Below are positions 18,850 to 28,117 of a stretch of DNA of 64,000 nucleotides, piece after piece. The notes beneath the pieces were generated by a model, which made no database searches, had not been told where the DNA came from, and worked only from the letters and a program-made list of their open reading frames with translations. The position numbers and the translations under genes were made by a program. Location of the stretch: the NCBI RefSeq assembly GCF_003439925.1, contig NZ_QQRR01000001.1, forward strand, positions 1,178,001 through 1,242,000, in the 5' to 3' direction. Each line of letters starts with the position of its first letter. Within the stretch, counting starts at the first letter, position 1. The stretch is from Haloprofundus halophilus. Its GTDB lineage: Archaea; Halobacteriota; Halobacteria; Halobacteriales; Haloferacaceae.

Positions 18850-20334
18850 TCATCCCACCGGCAGAATCGTCGAGAGTCGCTGTCGCAGTTCGTTGACCTC
18901 CGAGCGGTCGATAGCGCCGAACAACACCGCTGCGACCAGGAAGACGGCAAAGCCCACCGGCGGGACGACGATCAACTCGACGACGTCGCCCTCCAAGACG
19001 AGCGGGAGTCCGTAGACGGGGACGGCGGCGACGGCGCTGGTGGCGACGATTCGTCCGAACCGGAGGTCGGAGATGGGGTCGAAGCCGATGCGGCGCGCAG
19101 AGAGGATGTGGAACAGGAGCATCGACCCGTAGCCGATGCTCGTAGAGACCGCCGCGCCGACCGTCCCGTATCTCGGGATAAGCAGCAGGTTGAGCACGAG
19201 GTTGAGCGTCGCGGACGCACCCGTCGCCAGAATCAGCAGTCGGAGTTCGCCCTTCCCCTGTCCGACGGCGAAAATCGGACGGGCGACGGCGAATCCGAGC
19301 GTACCGGGGAGCAACAACACAAGCGGAGCGACGGCAGCGAGATACTCGGTTCCGAAGTACAGCGAGACGAACTGCTCGGCGAGCGCACCGATGCCGAGAC
19401 ACATGATGGTCGTGATGAGGACGACGTAGCGCGTCGCCCGGCTGGTGACGTCGGTCACGGTGTCGATCTTGTTCTCGGACCACCACTCCGACGTCGACTG
19501 GAGCAGCACCGTCTGCATCGCCGTCGGGACGAACCAGAGGAACTCGGCGACGATGAGCGCGGCGTTGTAGTAGCCGGTCTGTTGGGCCCCCGACAGCGTC
19601 CGGAGGAGTATCAGGTCGACGTGGTACAGCGAACTCGTCAGGAGGATGAGGACGACGCTGAACGAGTTGTACGACAGCAGTTCCCGTCGGGGGAAATCCG
19701 AGGGGACGCGGCGGGTTATCGACCCGAGCGAGACGTATCTCGAGACGAACCAGAACACCGCGATAGCGACGACCCCGCGGGCGACGATGCGACCGACGAG
19801 AACGCCGACGACGCCCCATCCGATGGCCGCCAGCGGTACGCCGACCAGCGCGAACACGACCCACCGAGCCATCTTGGTCGGCTCGGAGATATGCTCGTAG
19901 CCGAGACCCATCAGCGTCCCGCGGCCGATCGCCCAGAGCTGCCGGATGACGACCAGCGCCGCGAGCATGTAGAAGTAGATCTCGAACTCGGGGCTGAAGA
20001 AGCGCTGGACGAGACCGAGTTGGAGGACGACGAGAATGATGACGACGGCGGCGAACGCCAGGGCGAGCCCCACCTGCATGTAGTACGCGAAGACGTTCGA
20101 GTTCCAGTCGGCGTCGGGACGTTGCTCGGCGATGTACTTGCGTATCCCGTCGAAGATGCCGGCGTTGATGACGATCATCGTGACGCTGAGCACGGACATC
20201 ACGAACGCGTAGTCGCCGTACTCGGCGCTCGTCAGCACCCGAACGAGGATCGGCGTAATCGAGATCGAGAGAACGAGTACGCCCACGTCGGAGCTAAATA
20301 TCGATAGAAATCCACGGACGACGTTCCGTCCCAT
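18850..20334 (-). CDS. Polysaccharide flippase, Wzx / MATE-like
   Basis: 494 residues with about 12-14 membrane helices. The N-terminus GRNVVRGFLSIFSSDVGVL and the early segment VLTSAEYGDYAFVMSVLSV are characteristic of oligosaccharide flippases of the MOP superfamily. Charged residues in membrane segments (R about 125-135, RIVARG) fit substrate handling. It is the second flippase of the island, so two different lipid-linked glycans, or one duplicated function, may be exported. It is transcribed opposite to the GT2 at 17437, with a good TATA-like box 27-35 bases upstream of the start. Confidence 0.88.
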   Translation of the reverse strand: MGRNVVRGFLSIFSSDVGVLVLSISITPILVRVLTSAEYGDYAFVMSVLSVTMIVINAGIFDGIRKYIAEQRPDADWNSNVFAYYMQVGLALAFAAVVIILVVLQLGLVQRFFSPEFEIYFYMLAALVVIRQLWAIGRGTLMGLGYEHISEPTKMARWVVFALVGVPLAAIGWGVVGVLVGRIVARGVVAIAVFWFVSRYVSLGSITRRVPSDFPRRELLSYNSFSVVLILLTSSLYHVDLILLRTLSGAQQTGYYNAALIVAEFLWFVPTAMQTVLLQSTSEWWSENKIDTVTDVTSRATRYVVLITTIMCLGIGALAEQFVSLYFGTEYLAAVAPLVLLLPGTLGFAVARPIFAVGQGKGELRLLILATGASATLNLVLNLLLIPRYGTVGAAVSTSIGYGSMLLFHILSARRIGFDPISDLRFGRIVATSAVAAVPVYGLPLVLEGDVVELIVVPPVGFAVFLVAAVLFGAIDRSEVNELRQRLSTILPVG

Positions 20335-20361
20335 CTAAGGTACTGTCAGAAGCGCTGGGCA

Positions 20362-20369
20362 TAAGTATA
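20362..20369 (-). promoter_or_regulatory. TATA box for the flippase at 18850-20334
   Basis: On the minus strand this reads TATACTTA within CTATACTTAT, about 28-35 bases upstream of the ATG at 20334. The spacing fits archaeal TATA-to-start distance for a leaderless or very short leader transcript. Confidence 0.5.
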
Positions 20370-20523
20370 GCGTCGGATACACGTTCGCTAACCAGTGTGA
20401 CCGACTCTCATCCCTGTACCGACACGCGGACGAGTAGCGAACGGCGGAGGAGACGCAGCTCGAACGGTTGACACGGGAGGCGAGACGGAGCGACCGGCCG
20501 GAAGTGAGGAGACGACGTACGGT

Positions 20524-21471
20524 TCAGGTGTCGGTTCCGGCGCGTCGTTTGGCCGCTTTGATGAACCGGTACGCGCGCCGTCCGCCCAGCGTCGGGAGCA
20601 GAAACTTCACGAAGCGCGGTTCGAACGGGTACTGTTTCACGGCGGAGACCAGAAGCGGACGCGCTCGGTCGAACTCGCCGTGCATGACGAGCAGGCGGCC
20701 GACTCGGTAGGCGGCCCACGCGCGGAACTTCCGACCGAACAGGCGGCCGTACTCGCGGGCGAGCGGGTCGAACTTCTCGACGAACAGCCGCCGGGAGACC
20801 AACGCGTCGTCGACATCGTCGGTGATCCGACCGGGCGAGTCCGTCTGATAGCGGATGAGCGGTTCGCGGATGCCGGCGACCGAGCAGTGTCTCGACAGGC
20901 GGACGTACCACTCTAAATCCTGCCAACTGGGGAACCGCTCGTCCGGCGTACCGACCTCCTCGACGAGCGCCCGTCGAACCATCACCTTCGAGAACGTCCC
21001 GATGACGTTCCGACACAGCAGCGTCTTCGTGAGGCTGCCGTGGGCGACGGGCGTCACCGACTCCAGTTTCTCGCCGTCGCTGTCTATCACCTGCGTCCCG
21101 GTGTAGACGAGTCCGACCTCGGGGTGAGCGTCGAGCACCGCGACCTGTTTTTCGAGTTTGGTCGGCAACCACTCGTCGTCGTCGTCGAGAAACGCGACGT
21201 ACTCGCCCTCCGCGGCCCGTATCCCCGTCGCGCGGGCGGCGGACCCGCCGCGGTTTCGCTCGTGGCGGATGACGCGGACGCGGTGGCGGCCGTCCGGGTT
21301 CAGCTCGTCGAGAACCGGCGCGGCCGGCCTCGGAGAGCAGTCGTCGACGACGAGGAGTTCGACGGCGTCGTACGTCTGGTCGAACACCGACTGGACCGCG
21401 GACCGGAGATACGCCGGCCGGTCGTAGGTCGGAACGACGACGCTGACCAACGGACGGGATACCGCAGACAT
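20524..21471 (-). CDS. Glycosyltransferase, family 2
   Basis: 315 residues from the ATG at 21471; an in-frame GTG lies three codons further upstream. The GT-A fold begins LVSVVVPTYDRPAYLRSAV. VVDDCSPRP and FLDDDDEWLP provide the donor and metal-binding acidic residues. RRALVEEVGTPDERFPSWQDLEWYVRL is the acceptor-side motif with catalytic-type acidic residues. There are no membrane helices, so it is cytoplasmic or peripheral. It is divergently transcribed from the membrane GT2 at 21592 with a 120-base shared promoter region. Confidence 0.9.
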   Translation of the reverse strand: MSAVSRPLVSVVVPTYDRPAYLRSAVQSVFDQTYDAVELLVVDDCSPRPAAPVLDELNPDGRHRVRVIRHERNRGGSAARATGIRAAEGEYVAFLDDDDEWLPTKLEKQVAVLDAHPEVGLVYTGTQVIDSDGEKLESVTPVAHGSLTKTLLCRNVIGTFSKVMVRRALVEEVGTPDERFPSWQDLEWYVRLSRHCSVAGIREPLIRYQTDSPGRITDDVDDALVSRRLFVEKFDPLAREYGRLFGRKFRAWAAYRVGRLLVMHGEFDRARPLLVSAVKQYPFEPRFVKFLLPTLGGRRAYRFIKAAKRRAGTDT

Positions 21472-21560
21472 ACCCACCACTGCGACTGCCAGTTAGTTGA
21501 ACATTGCCTCCGTGAAACGTCGTATCACCGCAGGGGAACATCGTGTCAACTGACTTTAAT

Positions 21561-21568
21561 TTTTTATG
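21561..21568 (+). promoter_or_regulatory. TATA box for the membrane GT2 at 21592
   Basis: TTTTTATG inside CTTTAATTTTTTATG is centred about 27 bases before the ATG at 21592. It supports that start over a frame that opens far upstream at 21040. Confidence 0.55.
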
Positions 21569-21591
21569 AGAAGACAGCGATATCTCTGTAT

Positions 21592-22773
21592 ATGGCAGTT
21601 GTAGAGAGCGCACTCGTCGCAGTGCTTCTCGTCAGTGTGTTCCTGGTGGTGTACGCCTACGCGCTGTATCCGCTCGGGCTGTGGGCGGTCGCTTCGGTCG
21701 TCCCGGCGACGACTCCGCGGTGGGGGCGAGACGAGCTTCCGGAGGTCGCGCTCATCGTCGCCGCGTACAACGAGGAGGCCGTCATCGCCGACAAACTGGA
21801 GAACTGTCTCGAACTCGAGTACCCGGAGTCGAAACTCGACGTCGTCGTCTTCTCCGACGCCTCCTCGGACCGAACCGACGACATCGTCAGGTCGTACGCC
21901 GACCGCGGGATTCGCCTCGAACGAATCGAGGGCCGCGTCGGGAAGACGGCCTGTCAGAACGAGGTCGCCGAACTGGTCGACGCCGAGGTGCTCGTCTTCT
22001 CGGACGCGAACTCGATGTACGAACCCGACGCGGTCCGCGAACTCGTCTCGTCGATGGGGCCGGACGTCGGCTGCGTCGTCGGCGAACTCCGACTCTCCCG
22101 CGAGGACGACGACGTGGAGGGCGAGTCCATCTGGTGGCAGTACACCCGCTTCATCAAACAGCACGAGTCCCGAGTCGGGTCGGTCGTCAAGGGCAACGGC
22201 GCCATCTACGCCGTCCGCTCGGAGGCGTACGTTCCGCTGCCCGCCGACGCCATCAGCGACTTCGCCGAACCGCTCTCGATTCGCAGCGACGGCTGGCGCG
22301 TCGTCTACCAACCCGCCGCAGTCGCCCGAGAGCACACCGCAAAGAGCGTCGACGCGGAGCTCAACCGGAAAGTCCGTATCACGACGCGCTCGTGGCACAC
22401 GCTCGCGCAGTACCTCCACCTGCTGAACCCGCTTCGGTACGGCAAATTCTCGGTGAAGTTCGCGAGCGACACGGTGCTGTGGTGGAGCACGCCGATGCTC
22501 TCCGCCGTCGCGTTCATTTCGCTGGGAACGCTCGCCGCGCTGACCAAGTCGCTTCTGTACGTCGTCCCGTTTCTGGCCGGCGTCGGCTTCCTGCTGTTCG
22601 GCCTCGTCGGTTATCTCCTCGAAGACGGGCGACGGAAGGTGCCGACCGTGTTCCACGTGCCGCACTACTTTCTGGTCGGCAACTACAGCCTCGTCGTCGG
22701 CGCGTGGAACTTCGTCAACAGCCGAAACGTCGTGACGTGGGAGACGGCCAACGAGTCGTCGACCAAAGAGTAA
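21592..22773 (+). CDS. Membrane glycosyltransferase, family 2 (processive-like)
   Basis: 393 residues. An N-terminal membrane helix (about 6-32) is followed by a GT-A domain: VALIVAAYNEEAVIADKL, SDASSDRTDD, FSDANSMYEPDA, and GNGAIYAVRSEAYVPL. Two or three C-terminal membrane helices (about 295-350) follow. The layout resembles cellulose/hyaluronan-synthase-like GT2 enzymes, although the usual QxxRW motif is replaced by a NRKVRITTRSWHT stretch. It may elongate a polymer or transfer to a lipid carrier. The start was chosen from the conserved N-terminal helix and the TATA box 27 bases upstream. Confidence 0.88.
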   Translation: MAVVESALVAVLLVSVFLVVYAYALYPLGLWAVASVVPATTPRWGRDELPEVALIVAAYNEEAVIADKLENCLELEYPESKLDVVVFSDASSDRTDDIVRSYADRGIRLERIEGRVGKTACQNEVAELVDAEVLVFSDANSMYEPDAVRELVSSMGPDVGCVVGELRLSREDDDVEGESIWWQYTRFIKQHESRVGSVVKGNGAIYAVRSEAYVPLPADAISDFAEPLSIRSDGWRVVYQPAAVAREHTAKSVDAELNRKVRITTRSWHTLAQYLHLLNPLRYGKFSVKFASDTVLWWSTPMLSAVAFISLGTLAALTKSLLYVVPFLAGVGFLLFGLVGYLLEDGRRKVPTVFHVPHYFLVGNYSLVVGAWNFVNSRNVVTWETANESSTKE

Positions 22774-22836
22774 ACTCGCGGGGTCGCCCGTGAGCTCCCG
22801 GCTCTGAACGCCTACCGACGCCGTCGAGCGGAGCCG

Positions 22837-24027
22837 TCAGTCGACAGCGACGCGCCGCCCCGCGATGTCGGTGACGAGGTCGTCGTACGCCGAGAGGAGT
22901 TCGTCCCACGAGTACTGCCGCCCGAGTGCTCGGGCGTTCGCGCTCAGTCGCGCTGCGAGCTCCGGAGACGACGACAGCTCTCGAATCGCCGCCTCGAACT
23001 CGCTCACGTCGCGGACGAGCGCCGTCTCGCCGTCGACGATGTCGATACCCTGCGCGCCGACGGGCGTCGTCACGATGGGCAGGCCCGCGGCGAGGTAGTC
23101 CATCATCTTGAGCTTCGTCCCCGACCCCATCGTGAGCGGACAGAGCGCGATGTCGGCCATCGCGAGCGCCCCCGGCAGGTCGTCGACGAACCCCGGCGTG
23201 TAGACGTTCTCGCGCGTCGTCTTCGGCGGGTCGCGGCCGACGATGACGAACTCCACGTCCGACAGCGCGGGAGCGTACTCGTCGACGATGCGGCGGGCGG
23301 CCTCCTCGTTCGGTTCGTAGTCGCACGCGCCGACGAACAGGCAGACCGTTCTGTCGTCTCCGACGCCGAGTCGCCGACGGACCGCCTCCGGGTCGCCGCC
23401 GGCGGCGATGTCGTCGTAGTTCGTCCCGTTCGTGACGACTTCGCATCTGACGCCGTCGGGAACGTCGAACGCCTCCCGGTCGGCGGCCGACTGGAAGACG
23501 ACGGCGTCGGCGTCGTCGATACCCGCCTGTTCGTGCGCCCGGAGATTGTCGACCGCGCGCCGTCGAATCGGTCCGGGAATCGACCGCGAACGCAACTGCT
23601 GGTCGAGCAGGTCGAACATGGCGTTGTGCTTGTTCAACAGCAGCGCCGCGTCGTAGTGGTCGGCGAGCAGTCGCGCCGCGCCGAGCACCTGCGGCGACTC
23701 GCTGCAGACGACGTCGAAGTCCACCGGACGGCGACGGACCGTCCGAACGGTCAGCCGCGTCTGCAGCCGCTCTATCGGCGTGTCGGAACCGAGCCCCAAC
23801 AGCGCGTTCCAGAGGTAGATGCGCGTCGCCTTGTAGTCGAGAAACGGGTTGTCGAGGTCGAGCGCGTAGACGCCGGGCGGGAACTCCGCGCCGTCGGCGT
23901 CGGGGTACGCGAGCCACACGCGACCGGTGTCAGCCAGCGCCTTCGTCGTCTCCCAGATGCGGACTTCCTCGCCGTTCGACGGCGGGTAGACCGGTCCCCG
24001 GTGTAACTGTAAGATATCTAATCCCAT
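22837..24027 (-). CDS. Glycosyltransferase, family 4
   Basis: 396 residues, GT-B fold. It starts MGLDILQLHRGPVYPPSNGEEVRIWE, a start typical of GT4 enzymes that bind large acceptors. The C-terminal half has TVCLFVGACDYEPNEEAARRI, then the donor-site segment ALCPLTMGSGTKLKMMDYLAAGLPIV, resembling the TIGR03087 (exosortase-locus) type of glycosyltransferase. The gene precedes another GT4 on the same strand, and the two are separated by 81 bases. Cytoplasmic, probably acting on the lipid-linked intermediate. Confidence 0.88.
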   Translation of the reverse strand: MGLDILQLHRGPVYPPSNGEEVRIWETTKALADTGRVWLAYPDADGAEFPPGVYALDLDNPFLDYKATRIYLWNALLGLGSDTPIERLQTRLTVRTVRRRPVDFDVVCSESPQVLGAARLLADHYDAALLLNKHNAMFDLLDQQLRSRSIPGPIRRRAVDNLRAHEQAGIDDADAVVFQSAADREAFDVPDGVRCEVVTNGTNYDDIAAGGDPEAVRRRLGVGDDRTVCLFVGACDYEPNEEAARRIVDEYAPALSDVEFVIVGRDPPKTTRENVYTPGFVDDLPGALAMADIALCPLTMGSGTKLKMMDYLAAGLPIVTTPVGAQGIDIVDGETALVRDVSEFEAAIRELSSSPELAARLSANARALGRQYSWDELLSAYDDLVTDIAGRRVAVD

Positions 24028-24108
24028 TTTGGGACAAGTCAGCAGTCACGTAGATAGCGTTTGTGCCGACTGCGACCGCCCGCCGACCGAAGCGTCGGAC
24101 CCAGCGGT

Positions 24109-25212
24109 TCAGTCGCACCGAGCGAGAATCGCTTCGAGCGCCCGCTGCATCTGCGGACCGAGCGTCTCGGGGGCGTTGCGTTCCGCGACCCGTGCGGCCG
24201 CGGCCGTCCCGAGTCGGTGGCGTCGGTCGGCGTCCGAGAGCAGGTCGTCGAGCGTCGACGCGAGCGCCGTCGAGTCGTCGGCGTCGACGAGAACCCCCGT
24301 CTCGCCGTCGGCTATCTGCTCGTCGATACCGTAGCCGCGACTGGCGACGACGGGCAGGCCCGCCGCCTGCGCCTCGATGACGACGTTCGGGTACGCGTCT
24401 ATCTCGGAAACGTAGGCGAAGAGGTCCGAAGAGGCGTACAGCCCCGCGACGTCGCTCACGAATCCGAGCGTGTGGATTCGCGCGTCCAGCGGGTCGTCGT
24501 CGACGCGTTCGTCGATGTACTGCTCGACCGCGTCGTAGTACAGACCGTCGCCGGCGACGACGAAACTGACGTCGTCTCGGCGGTCGCCGAGTTCGACCAT
24601 CGCGTCGACGAGGCGGCAGACGCCGAGATACTTCCCGTGGTACTGGAGGTTCGTCACGGTCAGAACGGTCATGGTCCCGGTGGCGTCGGACGTCCCGTCG
24701 GCGACGGCGGTTCGGCGGTACTGCGAGGGCGTCACCGGGCCGGCAACGACGCGAATCCGTTCCCGGGGACACGACGTCCGCCGAGCGAGCGTCTCCGCCA
24801 GCGACTCGGAGACGGCCACGAAGCCGTCCGCGTAGCGAAACGTCGCGCGGGTGAGCGCCGAGAGGCCGAGGTACCCGAGCCACCGAGCCCACTGGTTCGC
24901 CCGACGGTACTCTGCGCGCTTCTCGTCGTGCTGTCTGAACAGGTCGCCGTTGGCTCTGACGACGAGCGGCACGCCGTACAGCAGGCTGAGAACCACCGCG
25001 ACGATGCCCAGCATTCCCGAGCCGTTGTAGACGACGAGCGCGTCGGTGTCGCCGCCGCGGAGCGCCGCACGCCCGCGCCGGAACTGCGAGACCGCTCGCT
25101 CGAACGCGCTCGCGTCGGAGTCCAACGAGACGACGACGCTCTCGGCGTCCATCGCCGACAGCGGCGCTTCGAGTTCGAACGGCCGGAGGTCGGTGAAGCC
25201 GACGATACGCAT
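24109..25212 (-). CDS. Glycosyltransferase, family 4
   Basis: 367 residues from the ATG at 25212; a much longer frame runs upstream but the added part lacks conservation. GT-B fold: first strand MRIVGFTDLRPFE, ADGFVAVSESLAETLARR at the domain junction, TVLTVTNLQYHGKYLGV starting the second Rossmann domain, and donor-binding AYVSEIDAYPNVVIEAQAAGLPVVAS with the E-x7-E spacing of GT4. It is the upstream gene of a minus-strand pair with the GT4 at 22837. Confidence 0.88.
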   Translation of the reverse strand: MRIVGFTDLRPFELEAPLSAMDAESVVVSLDSDASAFERAVSQFRRGRAALRGGDTDALVVYNGSGMLGIVAVVLSLLYGVPLVVRANGDLFRQHDEKRAEYRRANQWARWLGYLGLSALTRATFRYADGFVAVSESLAETLARRTSCPRERIRVVAGPVTPSQYRRTAVADGTSDATGTMTVLTVTNLQYHGKYLGVCRLVDAMVELGDRRDDVSFVVAGDGLYYDAVEQYIDERVDDDPLDARIHTLGFVSDVAGLYASSDLFAYVSEIDAYPNVVIEAQAAGLPVVASRGYGIDEQIADGETGVLVDADDSTALASTLDDLLSDADRRHRLGTAAAARVAERNAPETLGPQMQRALEAILARCD

Positions 25213-25563
25213 CAGATGCGCGCCACCTCGGGGTCGCTCTCGGTCGAACCGCCTCGTCGCATCGACGCGCGCGGTCGTTTTGTCGCTCCTGCTTCGCCCA
25301 TTCACGTCATCACTCAGGAGCAGCGCCCATAACTGTTCGCCGGGTGACGACACCGGGACGGGGCGAGTCGCCCGAGACGGACCGGTAGCCGTCGAAAGGG
25401 GTCGTCGATCTCGCCTATCACTGGAGAAGATACTACCTACGTCGACACAGTATCTCCATCCAAATACAATATGGGAGAAATAATACATACTATAATAGCG
25501 GTGCTCTCCGAACGTGAGCGTACCGTAGCGGAAGCGCGGTGACTGTGGAGAGAGCGAACATCT
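25213..25563. other. Divergent intergenic region with AT-rich core
   Basis: No gene is supported in these 351 bases. The part from 25460 to 25500 is AT-rich and contains TACTATAATA (25488-25497), a good TATA candidate for the plus-strand gene at 25564 with a leader of about 40 bases. The left half probably contains the promoter of the minus-strand GT4. Confidence 0.4.
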
Positions 25564-26379
25564 ATGACCGAGAAACAACGCACCGACGTCGTCGATCGAT
25601 CGGAGCAGAACCGACGCAACAGTTCCTCGACCAGCGTCGCCCGGCGCGTGGCTCCGTCGGGATTCGACCGACCGACGCGCGAGCGGGCGCGCTCCACGCG
25701 ATGGGTCGTCGCGGCGGGTGTCAGTGCCGCACTGGGCGCGCTCTTCGTGGCGGGCGGCTGGTTTACGCAACGGTGGCTGTTCGTCGCGCTGGGTGCCGTC
25801 GCACTGTACGTCGCGGCGCTCGCGTACTATCTCGCGCCGGACACGTCGGTCTCGGAGGCGGTCGCAGAACGACTCTACTGGAGCTACGTCGACGGGCGTG
25901 ACGCCCTCGACGCGTCGGCCGCCCACGTGTACCTCCCCTCGGTGTCGACGACCGACGGGGAGCGCGACGTTCGGCTGACGCTCGTCGACGACGCGGCGGA
26001 CTCGTCGGTGAGACCGTCGCGAGAGACGTCGTCGGAACCGCGACATCGGCCGGTCGGTGTGGGACTGCTCGAGTCATACCTCGACGAGACGAACGAGGCG
26101 CTCGCCGCGAACCCGCGTCGCCTCGCCGACCAACTAGCCGAGGCGGTCGTCGACGGGTTCCGTCTCGCCGACACCGCCGAAATCGTCGACAGCGCCGACG
26201 AACGAGTCACGTTCAGACTGACCGGCTGCGCGCTCACGCCGCTGACGCGGTTCGACCATCCGACTGTCTCGCTTCTCGGCACCGGGATGGCAGTGGGGCT
26301 CGGCCGCCCGGTCCGAGTCACCGCCGAACGAGACCGAGACGACGACAGTTGCCGGGTTGACTGTTTCGTCGAGTCGTAG
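25564..26379 (+). CDS. Haloarchaeal membrane protein of unknown function
   Basis: 271 residues. A basic, Ser/Arg-rich N-terminus is followed by two membrane helices (about 46-66 and 70-92) and a cytoplasmic or exported acidic domain of about 170 residues. That domain contains a HVYLPSVSTTDGERDVRLTLVDD strand set and ends with DDDSCRVDCFVES. I do not recognise the family. It faces the DUF1616 gene pair and sits within the glycosylation island, so a role in surface-glycan assembly is possible but unsupported. Confidence 0.7.
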   Translation: MTEKQRTDVVDRSEQNRRNSSSTSVARRVAPSGFDRPTRERARSTRWVVAAGVSAALGALFVAGGWFTQRWLFVALGAVALYVAALAYYLAPDTSVSEAVAERLYWSYVDGRDALDASAAHVYLPSVSTTDGERDVRLTLVDDAADSSVRPSRETSSEPRHRPVGVGLLESYLDETNEALAANPRRLADQLAEAVVDGFRLADTAEIVDSADERVTFRLTGCALTPLTRFDHPTVSLLGTGMAVGLGRPVRVTAERDRDDDSCRVDCFVES

Positions 26380-26432
26380 CTCGGTTCGTCCTCGACCGGC
26401 AGCGCTCACGACCGACGAGTAGCCCGAACGAA

Positions 26433-26699
26433 TCAGAATCCTATGTAGAGGTCGTACAGCCTGAGCGGCACGTACAGTCCGAACAGCGCCAGTTGGACGA
26501 CGAGCGCGTGTCGCGCGCGGACGACCCACGGCGGGCGGTGGTGGGACGGAGACGCGAGTTCGAGTGCGACGGCGAATCCGGAGAGGGCGATAGCGAAGAC
26601 GAATCCGGGTGTGAGCGCGTCGACGACCGCGAGCCAGAGCGTTCCGAACGTCGTCCAGACGGCGGTGACGAGAACGAGGCGGTGCGGACCAGTCGACAT
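26433..26699 (-). CDS. Small membrane protein coupled to DUF1616 gene
   Basis: 88 residues with three hydrophobic segments (about 8-28, 30-48 and 62-85) and very few charges elsewhere. Its start codon shares one base with the stop of the DUF1616 gene upstream (TGATG at 26697-26701), so the two are translationally coupled. No family recognised. Its genetic linkage suggests that it is a partner of the DUF1616 membrane protein. Confidence 0.7.
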   Translation of the reverse strand: MSTGPHRLVLVTAVWTTFGTLWLAVVDALTPGFVFAIALSGFAVALELASPSHHRPPWVVRARHALVVQLALFGLYVPLRLYDLYIGF

Positions 26700-27703
26700 C
26701 AGGTCGGCCCTCCCGAACTCGGGGTCGGCGGAGCGACCGAGGCATTGGCCTGGTCGCTCGCTCCGACCGTCGTCCAGAAGTGCACCGACCGGTAGGCGTT
26801 CGCCCTCGTCGGCTCGGCCGGCGGCGACTCCTCGTAGAGCAGCAGCTGTACCCGCTGGTCGGCCCCGACGCGCTCCGGTCGGAACTCGAACTGGCGAACG
26901 GCGGTCTCGCCGGACGCGACGCGCGTCCCGAACCGAGCGAGTTCCGAACTCTCGCTGACCGTTCCGGTGTCGCCGTCGACGTCCTGAAGCAGCACGACGA
27001 CGGTGTAGTCGACGGCTCTCCCCTCCTCGTTCTCTATCTCGACGTAGAGGTCGCTGGCCTCGCCGGCGGCGACGTCCGTCGGGTAGTCGCTCGCGGTCAG
27101 CTCTCCGGCGTCGTCTTCGGTAAGCACCGAGAATCCGGTGAACGTCTCGCCCCGTTCGGGGGTGACGACCGCGTACCCGATGCCCCCGAAGGCGACCAAC
27201 ACGCAGACCACCAGTAGCGCGGTGACGACGCGTTCGAGGCCGCTCGACGCGGAGAGAAACGACGTTCCGCGCGGGAGGGTGACACTAAACCGACGGTCGG
27301 GCGGGGTCGACCATCGGCGCTTCGCCGCGACCAGGAGACCGACGGCGTTCACCGCGCCGACGGCGGCGATGGCGGGTCCGGCGAACAGGCCGATCGGCGA
27401 ACTGGCGAGGACCACGCCGAGGAGCGCGGCGACGACGAGACTCGTCCCGACGGAGAGGACGAGTCGATGACCGAGCGTGAGCCGTCGGACGTCACCCCCC
27501 AACCGCGCGGTGGCCTCGGCCCGCGGAAACAGCGCCGAGACGACGGCGTACCCCGGGATGAAGGCGACGTAGACACCGCCCAGGAAGGCGATACCCGGCG
27601 ACGGAACACCGAGCGTCGACGCCAGTACGACGTAGCCGACCAGAAAGCCCGCACAGACGGCGAGGTCGAGAAACTGGGCGGCGAGCGATTCGCGAACAGA
27701 CAC
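26699..27703 (-). CDS. DUF1616 domain membrane protein
   Basis: 334 residues. Four membrane helices in the first 135 residues (starting FLDLAVCAGFLVGYVVLAS) and a fifth near 170-190 precede an exported beta-rich domain (about 195-320) with TASDYPTDVAAGE, YTVVVLLQDVD and ANAYRSVHFWTT. This is the DUF1616 architecture, common beside archaeal glycosylation genes, function unknown. The orphan protein at 1847-2446 carries only the C-terminal part of it. It is followed by a coupled small membrane gene. Confidence 0.85.
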   Translation of the reverse strand: MSVRESLAAQFLDLAVCAGFLVGYVVLASTLGVPSPGIAFLGGVYVAFIPGYAVVSALFPRAEATARLGGDVRRLTLGHRLVLSVGTSLVVAALLGVVLASSPIGLFAGPAIAAVGAVNAVGLLVAAKRRWSTPPDRRFSVTLPRGTSFLSASSGLERVVTALLVVCVLVAFGGIGYAVVTPERGETFTGFSVLTEDDAGELTASDYPTDVAAGEASDLYVEIENEEGRAVDYTVVVLLQDVDGDTGTVSESSELARFGTRVASGETAVRQFEFRPERVGADQRVQLLLYEESPPAEPTRANAYRSVHFWTTVGASDQANASVAPPTPSSGGPT

Positions 27704-28117
27704 AGTTCGGATAACTGTAATCTAGCACATAAATCTATTCTCATGAATGGAAACTGACTGTTGTGGCGACCGTCTCGTCTCCGATATCGATTCGAGTTCG
27801 CGGCGGCACTCCGTGGTCGGTCCTCGCGCGTCCGTCGACGGGGCCGCGGCGTCCGGCGAACGGGAATAGAAAATCTAGTTGTAAATACGTGTTTACCCGA
27901 AAAATCAGAAGATTTACCTTCGACTGTACAAACTGCGGTTATGCGTGGGGAGCAGAGTCTACACGAGGATATGTGAAGCTATGAAATTTGATAGTTCCGG
28001 GAGATGGTTTACGCTGAGTCGGCGTCGCGGACGTCCCACGCGACCTGTCCGCCGAGCGACCGAGGCAACGGCACGGGCAACGTAATTCGAAGAACTCCGT
28101 ACAAAAATCCAATATCT
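27704..28117. other. Divergent intergenic region
   Basis: No supported gene in about 410 bases. AT-rich patches occur at 27710-27745, the DUF1616 promoter, and at 27870-27930 and 28085-28115, which probably include the promoter of the lyase-like gene. Short frames here lack haloarchaeal codon bias. Confidence 0.4.
27727..27736 (-). promoter_or_regulatory. TATA box for the DUF1616 gene
   Basis: On the minus strand this reads AGATTTATGT, 24-33 bases upstream of the ATG at 27703, matching the usual archaeal TATA spacing for a leaderless mRNA. Confidence 0.5.

Noticed and set aside
21040-21591. Long N-terminal extension of the membrane GT2
   Set aside because: The extension overlaps the divergent GT2 gene, is unlike any family member, and a good TATA box lies 27 bases before the ATG at 21592.
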